A DNA stretch of 64,000 bases from Cynocephalus volans (GCF_027409185.1 NC_084462.1:24279577-24343576), one strand, 5' to 3'. Positions 48,150 to 61,000 are shown, counted from the first letter of the stretch. Program-made: numbers and translations. Notes: generated by a model not told the origin, from the sequence alone.

Positions 48150-48560
48150 TTTTATAAGAAGAATTAACTCTCCTCCTGGTCTCACAAGCCCCACCTGGCA
48201 GATCCCGGCTTCCATTCTCCCCGAAATGGCGGAATCTGACGTCAGTTCTCTGCCCCAAGCGTCAGCCTTCGGCCCAGCTGGACGCTCCGCCCTCCCTGAG
48301 ACTCGCGCTTCCCCTGGCTTCCGGGACGCCTCAGTGTCCTGGTGGCTCCTTTCCTGACTCCTCCCCTTCTCCTCAGCCTCTCTCGGTTGGAGTGTGCGCT
48401 TCAGTCCTTGCTCCTCTTTTCTAATTACGCTCTCAGCCTCCTGATTTAGTCTCAGCCTAGACTTCTCAGCCCAGCTCCAGGTTTGTGGACCTAACTGTGC
48501 ACTCAGCACCTCTGCTCCGTGTCTCATGCACACGAGCGGACCTGGACTCCCAGTCTCCAC
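48150..48560. promoter_or_regulatory. GC-rich block with a perfect CRE, candidate promoter remnant
   Basis: A perfect palindromic CRE (TGACGTCA) at 48237-48244 lies next to AAATGGCGG, within about 250 bp of CpG-bearing sequence. A minus-strand frame stays open for 172 codons, which can be expected of GC-rich DNA. No TATA box or recognised exon. Whether it drives anything, or is repeat-derived, is open. Confidence 0.3.
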
Positions 48561-48869
48561 CCTCGCCTGCCTCACACGTGGCTTTCACCATTTCAGCTGA
48601 TGGCACCAACTCCTTCCAACGTCCTTCCAGGGGAGCAGGCTCTAACCCATGTGATTTTCTTTTTTTTTTTTTTTTCCAGCACATTCCACATTCTCTATCT
48701 GAGGAAATCCTCTGGGCGCTGCCTTCAGAATATGTCCAGAAATGAATCCCTTTACTGCGACCTTTACTACTATAACCTAAGTCCAGGGCCTGATCACCAA
48801 GAGCCTCCTACCTTTCAGTCTCCCTGTTCCTCCCTTAGCCTTCTGCAGTCCATCCTCATTTTTTCCCCA

Positions 48870-49165
48870 TTTTAAAAATTGTGGTAAAATACCCATACAT
48901 AAAATGTATCATCTTAACCGTTTTTAAGGGTACAGTTCCTGGTATTGAGCACATTCGCAGTGCTCAGCAACCATCACCACCACCTGTCTCCAGAATTCTC
49001 CTCATCTTGCAAAACTGAAACTGTGCCCATTAAACACTAAATCTTCATCCCTCCCTCGCCCCAGCTCCTGGCAACCACCACTCTACTTTCCGTCTTTGTG
49101 ATTTTGACTACTCCAGATACCTCATATAAGTACAACCATACAGGACAGTCGAATCTAACTACAGA
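48870..49165 (-). mobile_element. Old antisense L1-like fragment
   Basis: GTGGTAAAATACCCATACATAAAATG, CAACCATCACCACCACC, GCCCCAGCTCCTGGCAACCACC, TACCTCATATAAGTAC: a very common old repeat text, probably antisense L1. Class uncertain. Confidence 0.55.
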
Positions 49166-50325
49166 AGTCTGAGAGGTCCTTTTGAAATGTAACTATGGCT
49201 CTCTTCTGCTCAAAACCTGCAATGACTCCCCTGTCACTTAGAGCAAAAACCGACATACAGAGCGCTTGCTGGTCACGCTGTGCCCTCCTCTTAACCTTCC
49301 TGGTCTTTTCATCTACGGTTTTCATCTACCATTTGGCTTCCCTGCTGCTCCTCAGATGCACCAGGCCTGCTCCTGCATCCTCTCCACCCGGAATGCTCTT
49401 CCCCCAAGTATCTCCTTGGCCAACTCTCTCACCTCCTTGCTCTCATCTCATTCCTCAAATGTTGTCTTCTTAATAATACCTACCCCGATTCCCTATTGAA
49501 CATTGCAACTTGCCCCCCACCACACTCACTCCTAATCTTCCCTCCTCTATATTTTAAAATTTCCCATGTCACATATTTCCCTCTAACATCCTTCATAATT
49601 TACTTATTGTTATGTGCATTGTTTACTGTCCCTTCCTCCTGTCACATGTAACTGAACAAGAGCAGGTTTTTCATCTGTTTGTTCAATGCTCTATAGAGCA
49701 GGGACACACAGCAGGTGTTCACTATGCATTTGCTGAATGTCAGAAGGGACTAATTGAAGAGGTTGTGTCTTAGGAGGAGTGGGGAATTTGCTTTCTGGCT
49801 GGGAGCAATGTGGGTGGGGTGGGAGTTAGAGAAGATTCTTGAAATTTGGAGAGATCCAAAAGTGTGGTGTGCTCTGAGAGTATCAAGTCACCAGTGCCCC
49901 ATAGAGGTGACAGAATTCAGGGGGCAGGTGCAGGACGATCCCAGGGACCCTGGACCCAGGTGGAGGCATCTGTCCAGCCAGCAGGGCCCAAGATCACACA
50001 GGTTTGAACAATGAGCACTTTGGGGAGACCATTGTGGACAGAGGACTAAGGAAGGATTCCTGATGGTCAAGGTGGGCTCCTTTGCAGGAGCCTAGGTGAG
50101 GGGAACCCTCCTTACCTGTCCAGCTTCAGAGGTCCTGGGAATTGGATTAAAGTTGATGTAAAGAAAACACCTGACCTTGGGATCTCAAATCCTGTCCACT
50201 ACACGTTCACCACACATGCGATTATCTTTAACATCCGTCGCCTATCAGCAGAATGTTACAGCATCTGGCACAGCGTAGGGAGGGGCTCGACAGCAACAGA
50301 TGCCCGAGGCAGGATCATAAAAGCT
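49166..50325. other. Intron of the dead NXPE copy, mostly unassigned
   Basis: 49.65-49.74 kb holds a common old-repeat phrase (CACACAGCAGGTGTTCACTATGCATTTGCTGAATG). No exon recognised. Confidence 0.4.
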
Positions 50326-50329
50326 AACA

Positions 50330-50570
50330 GACCCTCTTTCCTGTTCTAAGCCCTTCACAAACATTAACTTAATTGTCCTCACCACAGCACTATGAGGTAG
50401 ATACTATTATTATCCCCTTTTACAAATGAGAAAACTGAGGTGCAGAGAGGTTAAGTAACTTAAGTAATCAGAGATGACATTAATCGTAATTGGCAAATAG
50501 TAACTGGTGGAGCAGGGATTCTAACCCAGGCACTTTCACTCCAGAGACGCTGGCCTTTACTTCCACGTGA
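50330..50570 (+). repeat. MIR SINE
   Basis: ATTATTATCCCCTTTTACAAATGAG, AAACTGAGGTGCAGAGAGGTTAAGTAACTT, GGATTCTAACCCAGGC: clear MIR. Confidence 0.92.
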
Positions 50571-51430
50571 CATCCCGAGGCGACTCCTGCTTCCAGTCAT
50601 AGGTTTATTTCCAATTGACTAATGCAAAAGTGACACGTGATTCTTCCTTTCTGACCAAAAAGAGCAATACAAATTGGTCTGGAAAGACCGGGGTTTGCTA
50701 GTGTTAAATTCTCTGGCTGGAGAGTGAATGCTACCGGGAATTCCCCAGACACGGAAAAGCTCCAGAGGTGGGCGTCTGGTGCGAGAAGGCACCACGGGCA
50801 TCTCCAGCTCAGCTCACTTCTGCGCTTCTGAGCTCACCCGGTCACAGCGGCCGCTGCTAACTTTTACGCTCATTAGAGCTCCCCTCTGCGGGGCCTCGGA
50901 GCAGCAGCACCTCAATGGCCAAACTCGCACCTGAGCTTCCAGGCTGTAGTGTTCCCTTCTCCCTCCGTGGGGTCACATCCAATTCTCTTCTCCCTGCTGT
51001 TGTTTTCTAAATCTACATCCCTCCTTGCAGCGGCCGTCAGAAGGGTGGAGAGGACTGGGACTCTTCCCTTTTTCCATAGGTCTGTGGTTCTCTTTCTAGC
51101 ATCAGCTAAATTGTCACGTGTCCTGACCATCATAGGCCAGGTTGGGTGCCCTTTCTCTGTGTCCTCAAACCACTCAGGACATACTATGCTTAAGCTCTCA
51201 TCACACTACATATTTTAAAGTCATGTGCCTCTTCACTGACAACTTGTAGAGAGCAGGGGTGCCAACTGTTTTCCATCAGTAGTCAGTTAGCACTTGGTGT
51301 GAGAGCTGGCATATAGTAGGTGCTCAGCAAACGTGTTTAATAGAAGTGAGATGAATGACAAGGGAAGCAGTTTAGGCAGAATAATAACAGTGACCAGGAT
51401 TCAGGCACCCCAGATGAGGCTGGGTTTCTT
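50571..51430. other. Intron 3' of the dead NXPE main exon
   Basis: 51.2-51.43 kb parallels the intron next to the intact main exon (37.5-37.69 kb; both have a ...GGTGCTCA.CAA... phrase and the same approach to the donor), so the duplication includes intron sequence. 50.7-51.1 kb is GC-rich without a recognised exon. Confidence 0.5.
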
Positions 51431-51432
51431 AC

Positions 51433-52650
51433 CACGCCATCAGGGCCTCTTTATGGGGTGTAGTCACATGCCAGTAATGTCCAGCTGAATGTCCTAGCAG
51501 TGAGTCACAGGGCAAGGTAGAGGGCCGAGCACAGAACCAGAGCTCACCCGAATCTTCCTCCTTGTAGTGACAGGTGAATTCTTCCCCCCCTGTCAACAGG
51601 GGGTTCACATGGCAAGTCACATTTTCTTCATATCCTGTGGGTCCCCGGAAATAACCTATGAAATCCACTGTGGCCCAACAGTCTCTCCAGATTTTCTGCA
51701 GAACCCCCACTGCCTAGCTGGAGTGGATCAGCCTCACTTGCACCTGGGCCTTGCTCCCCAGCCCAGAGCAGGGGGAAGGACAACAGGTATGTGCCATTCT
51801 CCAGATCCTGCACATCCCTAGGGACCACTGCCTTTAAGTCTGGACCCAAGAGCTGTGCCCAAAACAGATCCCCACCATGGGTCTTGTGCCTGCCTCGGTG
51901 GGCCCTGGCCACAAGGACAGCCTCCAGGTAGCCTCCCAAGGTATAGCTGCCCTGGGCAGGATCCCCCAGGTGGCAGGTATATTAGGCCTCACGGCTAGTT
52001 TAACATCAGCACATGCAGGTTAAGCAACTTTCCCCCTTCTCCCCCTCCCGTTTCTGTTTTCTGCTCTGGGAACTGAGATCCCTCTCCTCAGAAGGGGTAA
52101 TATCCCTCTCCTGGGAAGGGGTAAACATTACTGTTATCATCCAAGGAATGTCTTGTGGTCTGTGTTTAGCAGGCTTCAGGCTGGAATGCTTCGTACCGAG
52201 ATAGTGGCTAATCAAGAGACTATGCCTTAAGCAACCAGATGTTATCAGACCACAAGGGCTGTGTCACCTTGCACACCACTGATTTCAAAATTCCCCACTA
52301 CTCTGTCAGAACCCTCCCTAAGAGTCTTATAAACCTCCTGCTTTCCTTGGTTTGGGAGAACTGATCTGGTTCAGTTTCCCCTCCACGTTAGTGGAATAAA
52401 CCTTTTGGCTAAAATGGCTCCTGGACTGGGTGTCTCTCTTTTCTCTGTGTCGCCGAACCTCACAATGTGGAAGTCTGGGGACTGGTGGAGGCAAGAACGT
52501 TCCCCTCATTTCCCGGGGCTAGAGCCAGTAGAGAAGATGGGTCAGGTTGGGAAGCTCCTGGGGAGGTGAGCCAGAGGACTTGTGTGCAGGGCTGGGCCCT
52601 GGAGGCTGAGGGATGGGATTGTCAGGCCAGGAAACCCTGAAGTACCCGAC
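51433..52650 (-). pseudogene. NXPE-family main exon, upstream copy, disrupted by an LTR
   Basis: This aligns with the main exon at 37.7-38.45 kb: same acceptor position, same GTAAGA donor, and the same GGYLEAVLVAR, HGGDLF and DLENGTYLLSFPLLWAGE strings. It is broken several ways. An LTR of nearly 490 bp lies inside the exon (about 51979-52465). Four extra bases (TTGC, near 51751-51754) shift the frame. GAG has become TAG at 51716-51714. A segment of about 30 nt is missing in the region before the LTR. The signal-anchor exon at 56 kb would splice here in phase if the acceptor were used, but no full product is possible. Confidence 0.92.
51979..52465 (+). repeat. Solo LTR inside the NXPE pseudogene main exon
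   Basis: Sequence absent from the intact paralogue, inserted between GGTGGCAGGT and GTGGAAGTCTGGGG. It carries a TATA-like TCTTATAAACC near 52325, a polyadenylation signal GGAATAAACC near 52393, and ends ...ACCTCACA. Class I ERV-like style. Start base and duplication are not clear. Confidence 0.8.
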
Positions 52651-52659
52651 CTTTCGGTA

Positions 52660-54105
52660 GAGAAAGAGCAACCTGTCAGTGGTTTGTGTTTCTTCATCTT
52701 CCAAGAAGGAGATTTGAATTTGTCAAACTGAATCCTCCTGTGCGTGGTGAGTCTCAAGCAGGTGTCCTGCCTGCCACATGCCCCCTCTGACCAAAGCCTG
52801 ATGCCTGAGCCACCAGCCCGCACATCTGCACATATCATAGCATATTTAAAGCCATATGTCTGTGGGTTTTGCTAAATCCCACAGAGAATAAAGAGCGTCT
52901 CTGTCTCCTGGTCCTCATTGGCTTTTACCCTATGACCTGCACACACTCCTACTGCCACCAGAGGGGAGTCTAGGCTCAGCTCAACCCCCGAGTCCCTGGC
53001 TGTCCCCACTCCTGATAAGTCCTTCTCCCTCAAGACTCCAACACCTGGAGTAAATCCCCCTTCCTCTCCTATTTCCTCTTTCCCCACCCCTGTCTCCACC
53101 ATCTCCACCCTAGACTTAAAACAAGGATTTTCTTTACATATAGAAGAAGGAGCCCTTCCTCAGGGAGCAGACAACAAAATTGGACACACGGTGATCCCAG
53201 GGATTTGCACAATAGCGGAAAGGAGAGAGATGCAAGAGAAGACGGACAAGCCCTGAAGGGAAAAGCCGCATAAATGCACAGGTAAAAGGGAAAGGTGGGA
53301 AACGAGTGAGCGAGCCCCCAACCAAAATCCAAGTCTCAGGAAAGCACAAGCCAAAGTTGGCTTGCCGCATGAGAAACATATCCATATGGTTATGGGTACA
53401 TCAGCCCATCAGGGTCTCCCTGTATGGGACTTTCTCTGACTGCACCTTAATGTCAAGGATCTTGACCCCCTGTTCGACCTTTCCTCATAGCACAGACATC
53501 AGGTAACATGTATGCAGTCCTGGCCATCTGATACTCCCACCAGGGCCAGGGCAAAGAGAGTGCCCAGGTGGCTCTCTCTATATGTATCTCCTGGATGAAA
53601 TCAACATAAGCAGGAAGAAAGACTTGGTCGGCACAGCAGGAAGGGCGACCTTCACCCTGGCCGCTTGACCTGTCCCAGAGGCACTAAATTAAGTTCTTGG
53701 AGGTCTTAATTATCTTCTGTGTTTCATCTCCTATGAGTTGTTGGCATAGTTTGTGAGCAAGATATTTTAGGGATGTGTAAATTTCCCTCTACTTTGAAAT
53801 CAATAAAAAATGCATCCATTCAATCTCTCCCTCAATAAAGAATGAGCACTTTATTATAGGTGCTGGTGTTAAAATGATAAAGGACAGCCCCTGCACCTTA
53901 GTTAGTCCAAGTCACCGAGAACTGTAATAAGTGCTGGGGTACGTAAGGGGCCCCTGCCCATACTGGGACGGGGGAGCCGGCAGCAGGGGAAAAGATATGA
54001 GATGCTTGAGCTGAGTCGTGAAGGAAAAGTGCAGGTGAGAAAGGCGGAGCAATTATGAAAGAGAGAGCAGAATGTACGAAGATGGAAAGGAGAGGGGGCA
54101 TGTCA
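52660..54105. other. 5' side of the dead NXPE main exon
   Basis: The first 170 bases match 38.46-38.63 kb. The rest is unassigned. A pyrimidine-rich block is at 52.97-53.11 kb. No first exon seen until 55.93 kb. Confidence 0.5.
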
Positions 54106-54109
54106 TTCA

Positions 54110-55265
54110 TTCCAATACAACTCTTAGGAGAAAATAAGGCAAACTCTTCACAACCTTGGATTTGGCACTGACTTCTTGGATATGACACCAAAGGCACAGG
54201 AAACAAAATAAAAAATAGACAAATTGAACTTCATGAAAAATTTTAAAGTTTGGGTATCAAGAGAGGCTATTAACAGAGTAAAAAGGCAACCCATAGAATG
54301 GGAGATAGTGTTTGTAAATAATTTCTCTGATAAGGGATTGAGATCCAGAATATATAGAGAACTCCTGAAACTCAACAAGAAAAAAATGAACAACTGGATT
54401 CAAAAATAGGCAAAGGACTTGAATACACTTCAAGGAAGATACAGAACTGGCCAGTAAGCATACAAAAAGATACTAAACATCACTAACCATTAGAGAAACA
54501 CAAATCAAAATTGCAAGAAATACCACATCACCATCAGAAAATAGCAAGTGTTGCTGAGGATGTGAAGAAATTGGAACACATGTGCACTGTTGGTGAGAAT
54601 GTAGAATGGCACAGCAGCTGTGAAAAACTAGGGTGGTTCCTCAAAATATTAAAAGTAGAACTACTATATGATAGAGTAATTCTATTTCTGGGTATATACC
54701 CCTCAAAATTGAAAACAGCATCTCAACGAGATATTTACACACCTGTGTTCATAGCAGCATTAGTCACAATAGCTAAAACATGGAAGCAACCCAAGTGGCC
54801 ATTGATGGATGAATGGACAACCAAAATGTGGTACATACATATGATAGAATATTATTTAGCCTTAAAAAGGAAGGCAGTTCTGGCACATTCTACAACATGG
54901 ACGAACCTTGACGACACTATGCTAAGTGAAATAAACCAGACACAAAAGGACAAATATTGTATGATTCCACTTACAGAGGCAGTTATAGTAGTCAAAATCA
55001 TAAGAGACAGAAAGAAGAAAGGTGGTTGCCAGAGGCTGAGCGGTGAAGGGAATGAAGAGTTACTTAGCAACTAAAGAGTCTCAGTTGTACACGATGAAAA
55101 GAGCTATGGGGGTGGATGGGGGTGATGGCTGCACATTATGGATGTACTTAATGTCACTGAGCTGTGCACTTAAAAATGGTTAAGATGGCAAATTTTATGT
55201 TATATGTATTTTATCACAATTAAAAAATATATTTAAAAAAATAAGAAATAAAGAAATAAAAGATT
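54110..55265 (+). mobile_element. Old L1 ORF2 end and 3' UTR
   Basis: TTGGATATGACACCAAAGGCAC, TTAACAGAGTAAAAAGGCAACCC, then a 187-codon open stretch (54511-55074) with WLFLKILKVELL and VFIAALVTIAKTWKQPKWP, the ORF2 C-terminal style. Ends in an A-rich tail near 55262. Confidence 0.88.
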
Positions 55266-55932
55266 CTCATTTACACCAGAACTAGTCACAGGAACCATAA
55301 CTCATCCCAGGTTAGACACTGAAACTTTTGACTTAACATCCAAATAAGATGCTGTGGAGGCAACTCAATTTGAAGCCCATTGTTATCTGGTTTAGCACAA
55401 GTGATTTGTCCTTTGTAAATACACAGGTTTATGTCTCTGAGTTATCTTTTGCTTTGTTTCCTTATTCATTCCTGGTAAAACTCCTTTTTGAAGTACTACA
55501 ACTTTTTTTCTCAGCAGAACCAAGGGGAAAAGGAAACGTCTACATGTGCAGCAAGGTAGAGAGGAGGAAAGGGGTGTCCCTGGAGACAAAGTATGGAGGT
55601 TACAGTGCCTCTCTCAGTTATGAGAAGTGGAAAGGAGCCAGCTGAGCTGAAGCAGAAATATAACAACTTGGAGGAAGAGAAGGCTTGGAAAGCGTAGATT
55701 TCTATCTTCTCCTCAAACTGTTTTGGACACCCTTAAAGCCACCCCTACTTGTTACAATTTGCTCGCTCTCTTTCTATGAACTTGTCCCACCACGACACTT
55801 CTGCTCCTGGATTAGAAGCTGGAAAATAGAGTGAGGAAATGGAGGTTTTTTCTTAGCCTCCTTTTCCCAGACGCAGGTAACTGGTTCGAGCTCCATGGGA
55901 GGATCGAGATGAGTGGAAAGAGGAATACTCAC

Positions 55933-56047
55933 CCAAACTGCAATGACCGACCCTACAACCACAATCTTGTGCCACGTGAACGGGGTGATGAAGAGTTTTG
56001 TGGACGCCTGGGCTTCTGCGTTAGACATCTGGCACGTGACTGAGATC
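55933..56047 (-). CDS. NXPE-family first coding exon (signal anchor)
   Basis: Exon with 19 nt of 5' UTR and 32 codons, ATG at 56028. It follows a pyrimidine-rich acceptor (CTCTCTGCCTAG) and ends at a GTGAGT donor in phase 0. The peptide has a short polar start, then FTWHKIVVVGSVIAVW, which is hydrophobic to the exon end. Joined to the next NXPE exon (IFYFK...), it gives an uninterrupted membrane segment of about 15 residues after a lysine, as in a type II signal anchor of a Golgi or secretory enzyme. That the hydrophobic run is completed across the junction, in phase, is the main support for this being exon 1. The nearest downstream NXPE copy is a pseudogene, so the exon may serve the intact copy 17 kb further on. 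The acceptor implies at least one more 5' UTR exon upstream, which I did not find. Confidence 0.72.
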
Positions 56048-56053
56048 CTAGGC

Positions 56054-57480
56054 AGAGAGTTTCAAAAATCCAAGAATTAATAAGGAACTATCAACATAAA
56101 ATTTGTATATTGATAATGACAGTCTCTGAAATTTCCAGATGCATGATTAAATAATTAAAAGCTATACTCAGCAACGTGACCCATGCTCTTACCAAAGAAC
56201 ATCCAGCTCGTGACCCAACCACTCAGAGGCTCTGATGATTGATCCTGCAGATTTCTAAGCCCCTAAAGACTTCTGTCTTGACGTCTAGTCTTTGACATCA
56301 TCAGCCTTTCCAAAAGAGGTAGGTTCCCTTTCAACAGGACGTGGAGTTTGGCCAAAGACATTAGTTGCTGGGCATTTTTGTCTTCCACCCAACTCCAAAG
56401 AGCAAGAGCTTTAACAAGTGAAGAGAAAGGAAGAAAAACCACCAAGTCCTCCAGAGTACTAGGTTCTACTCCCAGATCTATTCCCAAGGACTTTGAGTCT
56501 CAGGAAAAACCACTTGCAACAACTCCATGCAACAGCTTGCTTCAGCTTCGACATCTCTCCCTTTACAAGCTCTTCCATGCTCTCTTCTTCTGCCCTTCTA
56601 GGTTCTCTTCTTCTCTTCCAACCCCTCCACATTTGTGTGAGCCATCATATCATTTTCCCCAAGACCAGCAATGGGACCATACCTTCTAACTTGTTGCTTC
56701 TTTGTGAGTTAATATTCATTGAACATGCTTTGTTGTTGTTGTTGTTCTTATTGCTGTTGTGTTGCTGGCTGGTTCAGGGACCAAACCCCAGACATGTTTC
56801 CTATTTATGGTTCAATGTGAATATGCAAGGGGAGTGTTAGAAAGGTAACAATCTAGTGGAGTGGAGTTAGATTACTCCCTCACCTGTGGATGCCACCGCA
56901 GAATGTCCTACGGGTGGATGGACACCTAGGCCTCAAAGGACTCCATCAGTCTATTGGAAGCCAAAGGTGTGTCAATTGTCTCTGATTTGAAAATCAATTA
57001 TGAAGGAGGTGTTCCCAGAAGAAAAACTCAAAATAAATGGAGGAAAAGGTCTCTCGAAAGTTTGGACTAGAAAAACACTTTTTTACAGGGAGAGGGTAAA
57101 CCAGCACCCAGGTGCCAAAGAAATAAAACCATGACCATCGTAAAGATTCTAGAAGCAGAATGTGACTGTTGATCAGAGGATGGGATGTAGTTATCTTGGA
57201 AGGCAGATCTGGGCTCAGAGAAGCTCTTCACTGCCTTTACCAGAATTCTGGTATCAAAGAGCTTAATCTTTAGGAGCCTTTGTGTTTGATCTAGTTCTGG
57301 AATCTGTTTATTTTTTTCCGCAATAAGCAATTTCCAACACTGGGATCAGAACTACCAGGATCAAACTACATTTAGAATAAAAAGGAAATGAAGGCAAAAA
57401 AAGGAGAAGGAACAAAATAATATAGATAAGAGCAAAAATAATGGAATAGAAAACAAACACACAATAGAGAGAAATGAGTA
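56054..57480. other. Upstream region of the NXPE first exon
   Basis: No exon recognised. A GTT-rich run at about 56731-56745 followed by GCTGGCTGGTTCAGGGACC may be a truncated antisense SINE. The 5' UTR exon and promoter of the NXPE transcript may lie here or beyond the window. Confidence 0.4.
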
Positions 57481-57489
57481 GGATAAATT

Positions 57490-58020
57490 TGGTGTTTTGC
57501 AAAGACTAATAAAACTATAAACATCAGGTGAGATTAATGAAGGATAACCAATGGCAAGTATGAAAAAGGGTACATGTGACATATCTTACAGATACTAAGA
57601 CATAGTAAGAGAATGTTATAAATAACTTTATGCCAATTAATTTGAAAATTTAGATAAAATGGACAAATTTCTGGAAGAAGCCTTACCAAAATGAACACAA
57701 GGAGAAAGAAAAAAATCTAATAGTTCTGGATCTATTAAATAAATTGAATCTGTAATTAAAAAATTTCTACCAATGAAAACACTAGACACAGATTGCTTAC
57801 TGTGCAAATATTCCAAACATTTTATGAAAACTTTACACAGAGTACTAAAATCCTGCCACAGAATAGAAAAGAAAGAACTATTCCCAATTGATTTGAAATC
57901 TTCATGACCTTCATTCCAAAACCTAAGGAGGACATCACAAGAAAGGAAAATTATAGGTCAACTTCTCTCATACACACTTGCAAACTTACTAAACAAATGA
58001 GTGACTAATTTTGAGTGAAA
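57490..58020 (+). mobile_element. Old L1 ORF2 fragment
   Basis: Degenerate RT-side text (ATAACTTTATGCCAATTAATTTG, GACAAATTTCTGGAAG, CCTTCATTCCAAAACCTAAGG). No open frame. Confidence 0.7.
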
Positions 58021-58079
58021 GAAACCAGATATTTAAAAAGTACCTGGTCTAAAGTATTAAAAGTCCAGGACAGGAGACT

Positions 58080-61000
58080 TACAGTGCTGGGAAGTTGTCA
58101 CTCTCATCCTCACAACAAGAAAAAAGCTGGACAGACTGAAAATCCACAATTTTCATAGATCCATTAAATAATTGAATTTTAGAGTTATCAGATAAGGAAT
58201 TTAAAATAATGGTAATTAATATGCTAAGGGCAACAATGGAAAAAAGGGGACAACATGTAAGAACAGATGGGTGATCTAAATATAGAGATGGAAACTCTAA
58301 GAAAGAGTCAAAAGGAAGTGTTAGATGTCAAAAACACTGTAATGGAAATGAAGGCTGCATCTGATGGATTCATGATTAGACTGGACACTGCTGAGGAAAC
58401 AATCCATGAGTTTGAAGAAATGTTAATGGAAACTCCCCAGATGAAAATGCAAAGAGAAAAAATGGTAAATAAAAAATGGAACAGAAAATCTAAGAACTGT
58501 ATGACAGTTATAAAAGATATAACATACATGTAATTATAATACCAGAAAGAGAAGAACAAGAGAAAGGAGAGGAAATATTTGATGTAATAATGGCTGAGCA
58601 TTCCCAAAACTAATGACACGCATCAAACAACAGATCCAGAAAGCTCAGAGAACATTAAACCAGATGAATGCCAAAAAATCAGTCTACAACTAGGTATAGT
58701 ATATCCAAAGTTCAAAAAATCAAAGACAAATAGAAAAATCTTTAAAAAAGCCAGAGAAAGAAAACACTATAGAGGAACAAGAGTCAAGATTACACTATCT
58801 TCTCCTCAGAAACCATTGCAAGTAAGAAGAGAGTGCAATGAGATATTTGAAGTATTAAAATAAAATCTCACCCACCCAGAATTTTATATTCAGCAAAATT
58901 ACCCTTCAAAAGTGAATGAGAAATAGACTTTCTCAGGAAAAAAAAAAATTCAGGCAATTTGGGGCCAGAAAACCTGTGTTGCTGGGAATATTGAAAGAAC
59001 TTCTTCAGAGAAAAGGAAAATGACACTGATTAGAAACTCTAAGATCTATATAAAGAAATGAACAGCATTAGAGAAGAAATAAATGAAAGTAAAATCAAAG
59101 CTTTTATTTTCTGACTTCTAATTGATATAATTGGTAACTGCTCAAAATAATAACAGCATAATTGTATTGGGTAATTATAGCTTGTGGATAAGTAAAATGA
59201 ATGACAGCAATGTGATAAGGGATGAGAGGGAGGAATTGGGTATACTCTGCTATAAGCTAACTGCACTACCCCAGAAAGTGGAATTAGATTAGTTGTAAAT
59301 GTATATTGCAAAGTCCAGGGCAACTGCTAAAATTTTTTAAAGAAGCATAAATAATAAGACAGAGATAGGAGAAAATGGAAATATATAAAATATTCAATTA
59401 GAACAAGAAGGCAGAAAATGGGGAAGATAAAGAAAAGAACAAAAGAACAAATGCAATGAATAGAAAACAGTTACAAACATAGCAGATGTTAATAACTCTA
59501 TCAATAATCACTTTAAATGTGAATGGTCTAAATACATCAATTAAAAGACAGAGATTGACCTATGTAATTTCTACAAGAAATTCATGTTAAATATATAGAC
59601 ACAGATAGATTAAAAGTACAGAATGAAGTAAGATATACCATGTGAAATTAACATCCGTCCTTCTTGAACAATTCCAAAAAAGAGAAGGGAGCACTTCTTA
59701 ATTCATTCTATGAGGTCAGCATTACCCCAATACTGAAACTAGATAATGACATCACACAAAAAAAGAAATTTACAGACCAATATTTCTTATGAATATTGAT
59801 GCAAAAATCCTCAATGACATACTAGCACACCAAATCCAACAGCATATGAGTAGGATTATGTACCACAACCGAGAGAGATTTATCCCAAGAATGCAAGGGT
59901 GATTTAACAAGAATATCAATCAATATAACACACTACATTAATAGAACAGAGGAAGAAAACCATATAATCAACTCAATTGATACAGAAAAAGCATCTGACA
60001 AAATCCAACACCCTTTCATGATAAAAAAATAAAACACACACACACATTCAACTTGATAAGGAACATCTATAAGATACCTATAGTTGACATCACACTTAAC
60101 CATGAATATCAAGATTCTTCCCCCTAAGACCAAGAATAAGGCAAGATGTCCTCTCTCACCTCTCCTACTCAGTCTTCAACTGAATGTCCTAGCCAAGGCA
60201 AGAAGATAAGAAAAGGAAATTAAAGATATACAGATTGAGATGAAACAAATGAAACTGTTATAGTTGCCAGATGACATAATTATCTATAAAGAAAATCCCA
60301 AGAATCAGAAAACAAAAATAAACACTTCCTGGACCTAATAAGCAAATACAGCAAGGTTGCAGGATATAAGATTAATACACAAAAGTAAATTGCTTTCCTA
60401 TATACCAGTAATGAATAATTGGAATTTGAAATTAAAAACACAATACCATTTATGTCAGCACCAAAAAAGGGAGAAATACTTAGATATAAATCAAACAAAA
60501 TAGGTGTAGGACCTACATGAGACAAACTACAAATTGTGATGAAAGAAACTGAAGATCTAAATAAATGAAAAATATTCCATGTTCAGGGATAGCATGACTT
60601 AATATTAAGATGTCACTTCTCCCCAATTTGCTCTGTCCATTTGTTGTGATCCCAATGAAATCAGCAAGTTATTTTGTGAACATCAACAAACTGATTCTAA
60701 AGTTATATGAAAAGGCAAAACACTCAAAATAGCCAACACAATACTAAAGAAGAACAAAGTCAGAGGACTGACATTACCTGACTTACAACTCACTATAAAG
60801 CTGCAGTAATCAAGACAGTGTGGTATTGGTGAAAGGAAAGACAAATAGATCAATGAAACAAAATAGAGAATATGAGAAAAATGGAACAGAAGGGACAGTA
60901 AAAGACTCAGAGAAATATAATCAACTAACAGTTGACAAATGAGCAAGGTAATTCAATGGAGAAAAGATACTCTTTTCAATGAATAGTATTGGAACAACTG

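Noticed and set aside
48057-48575. 172-codon minus-strand open frame
   Set aside because: GC-rich, low-complexity reading that runs into a SINE. No domain, no splice context.
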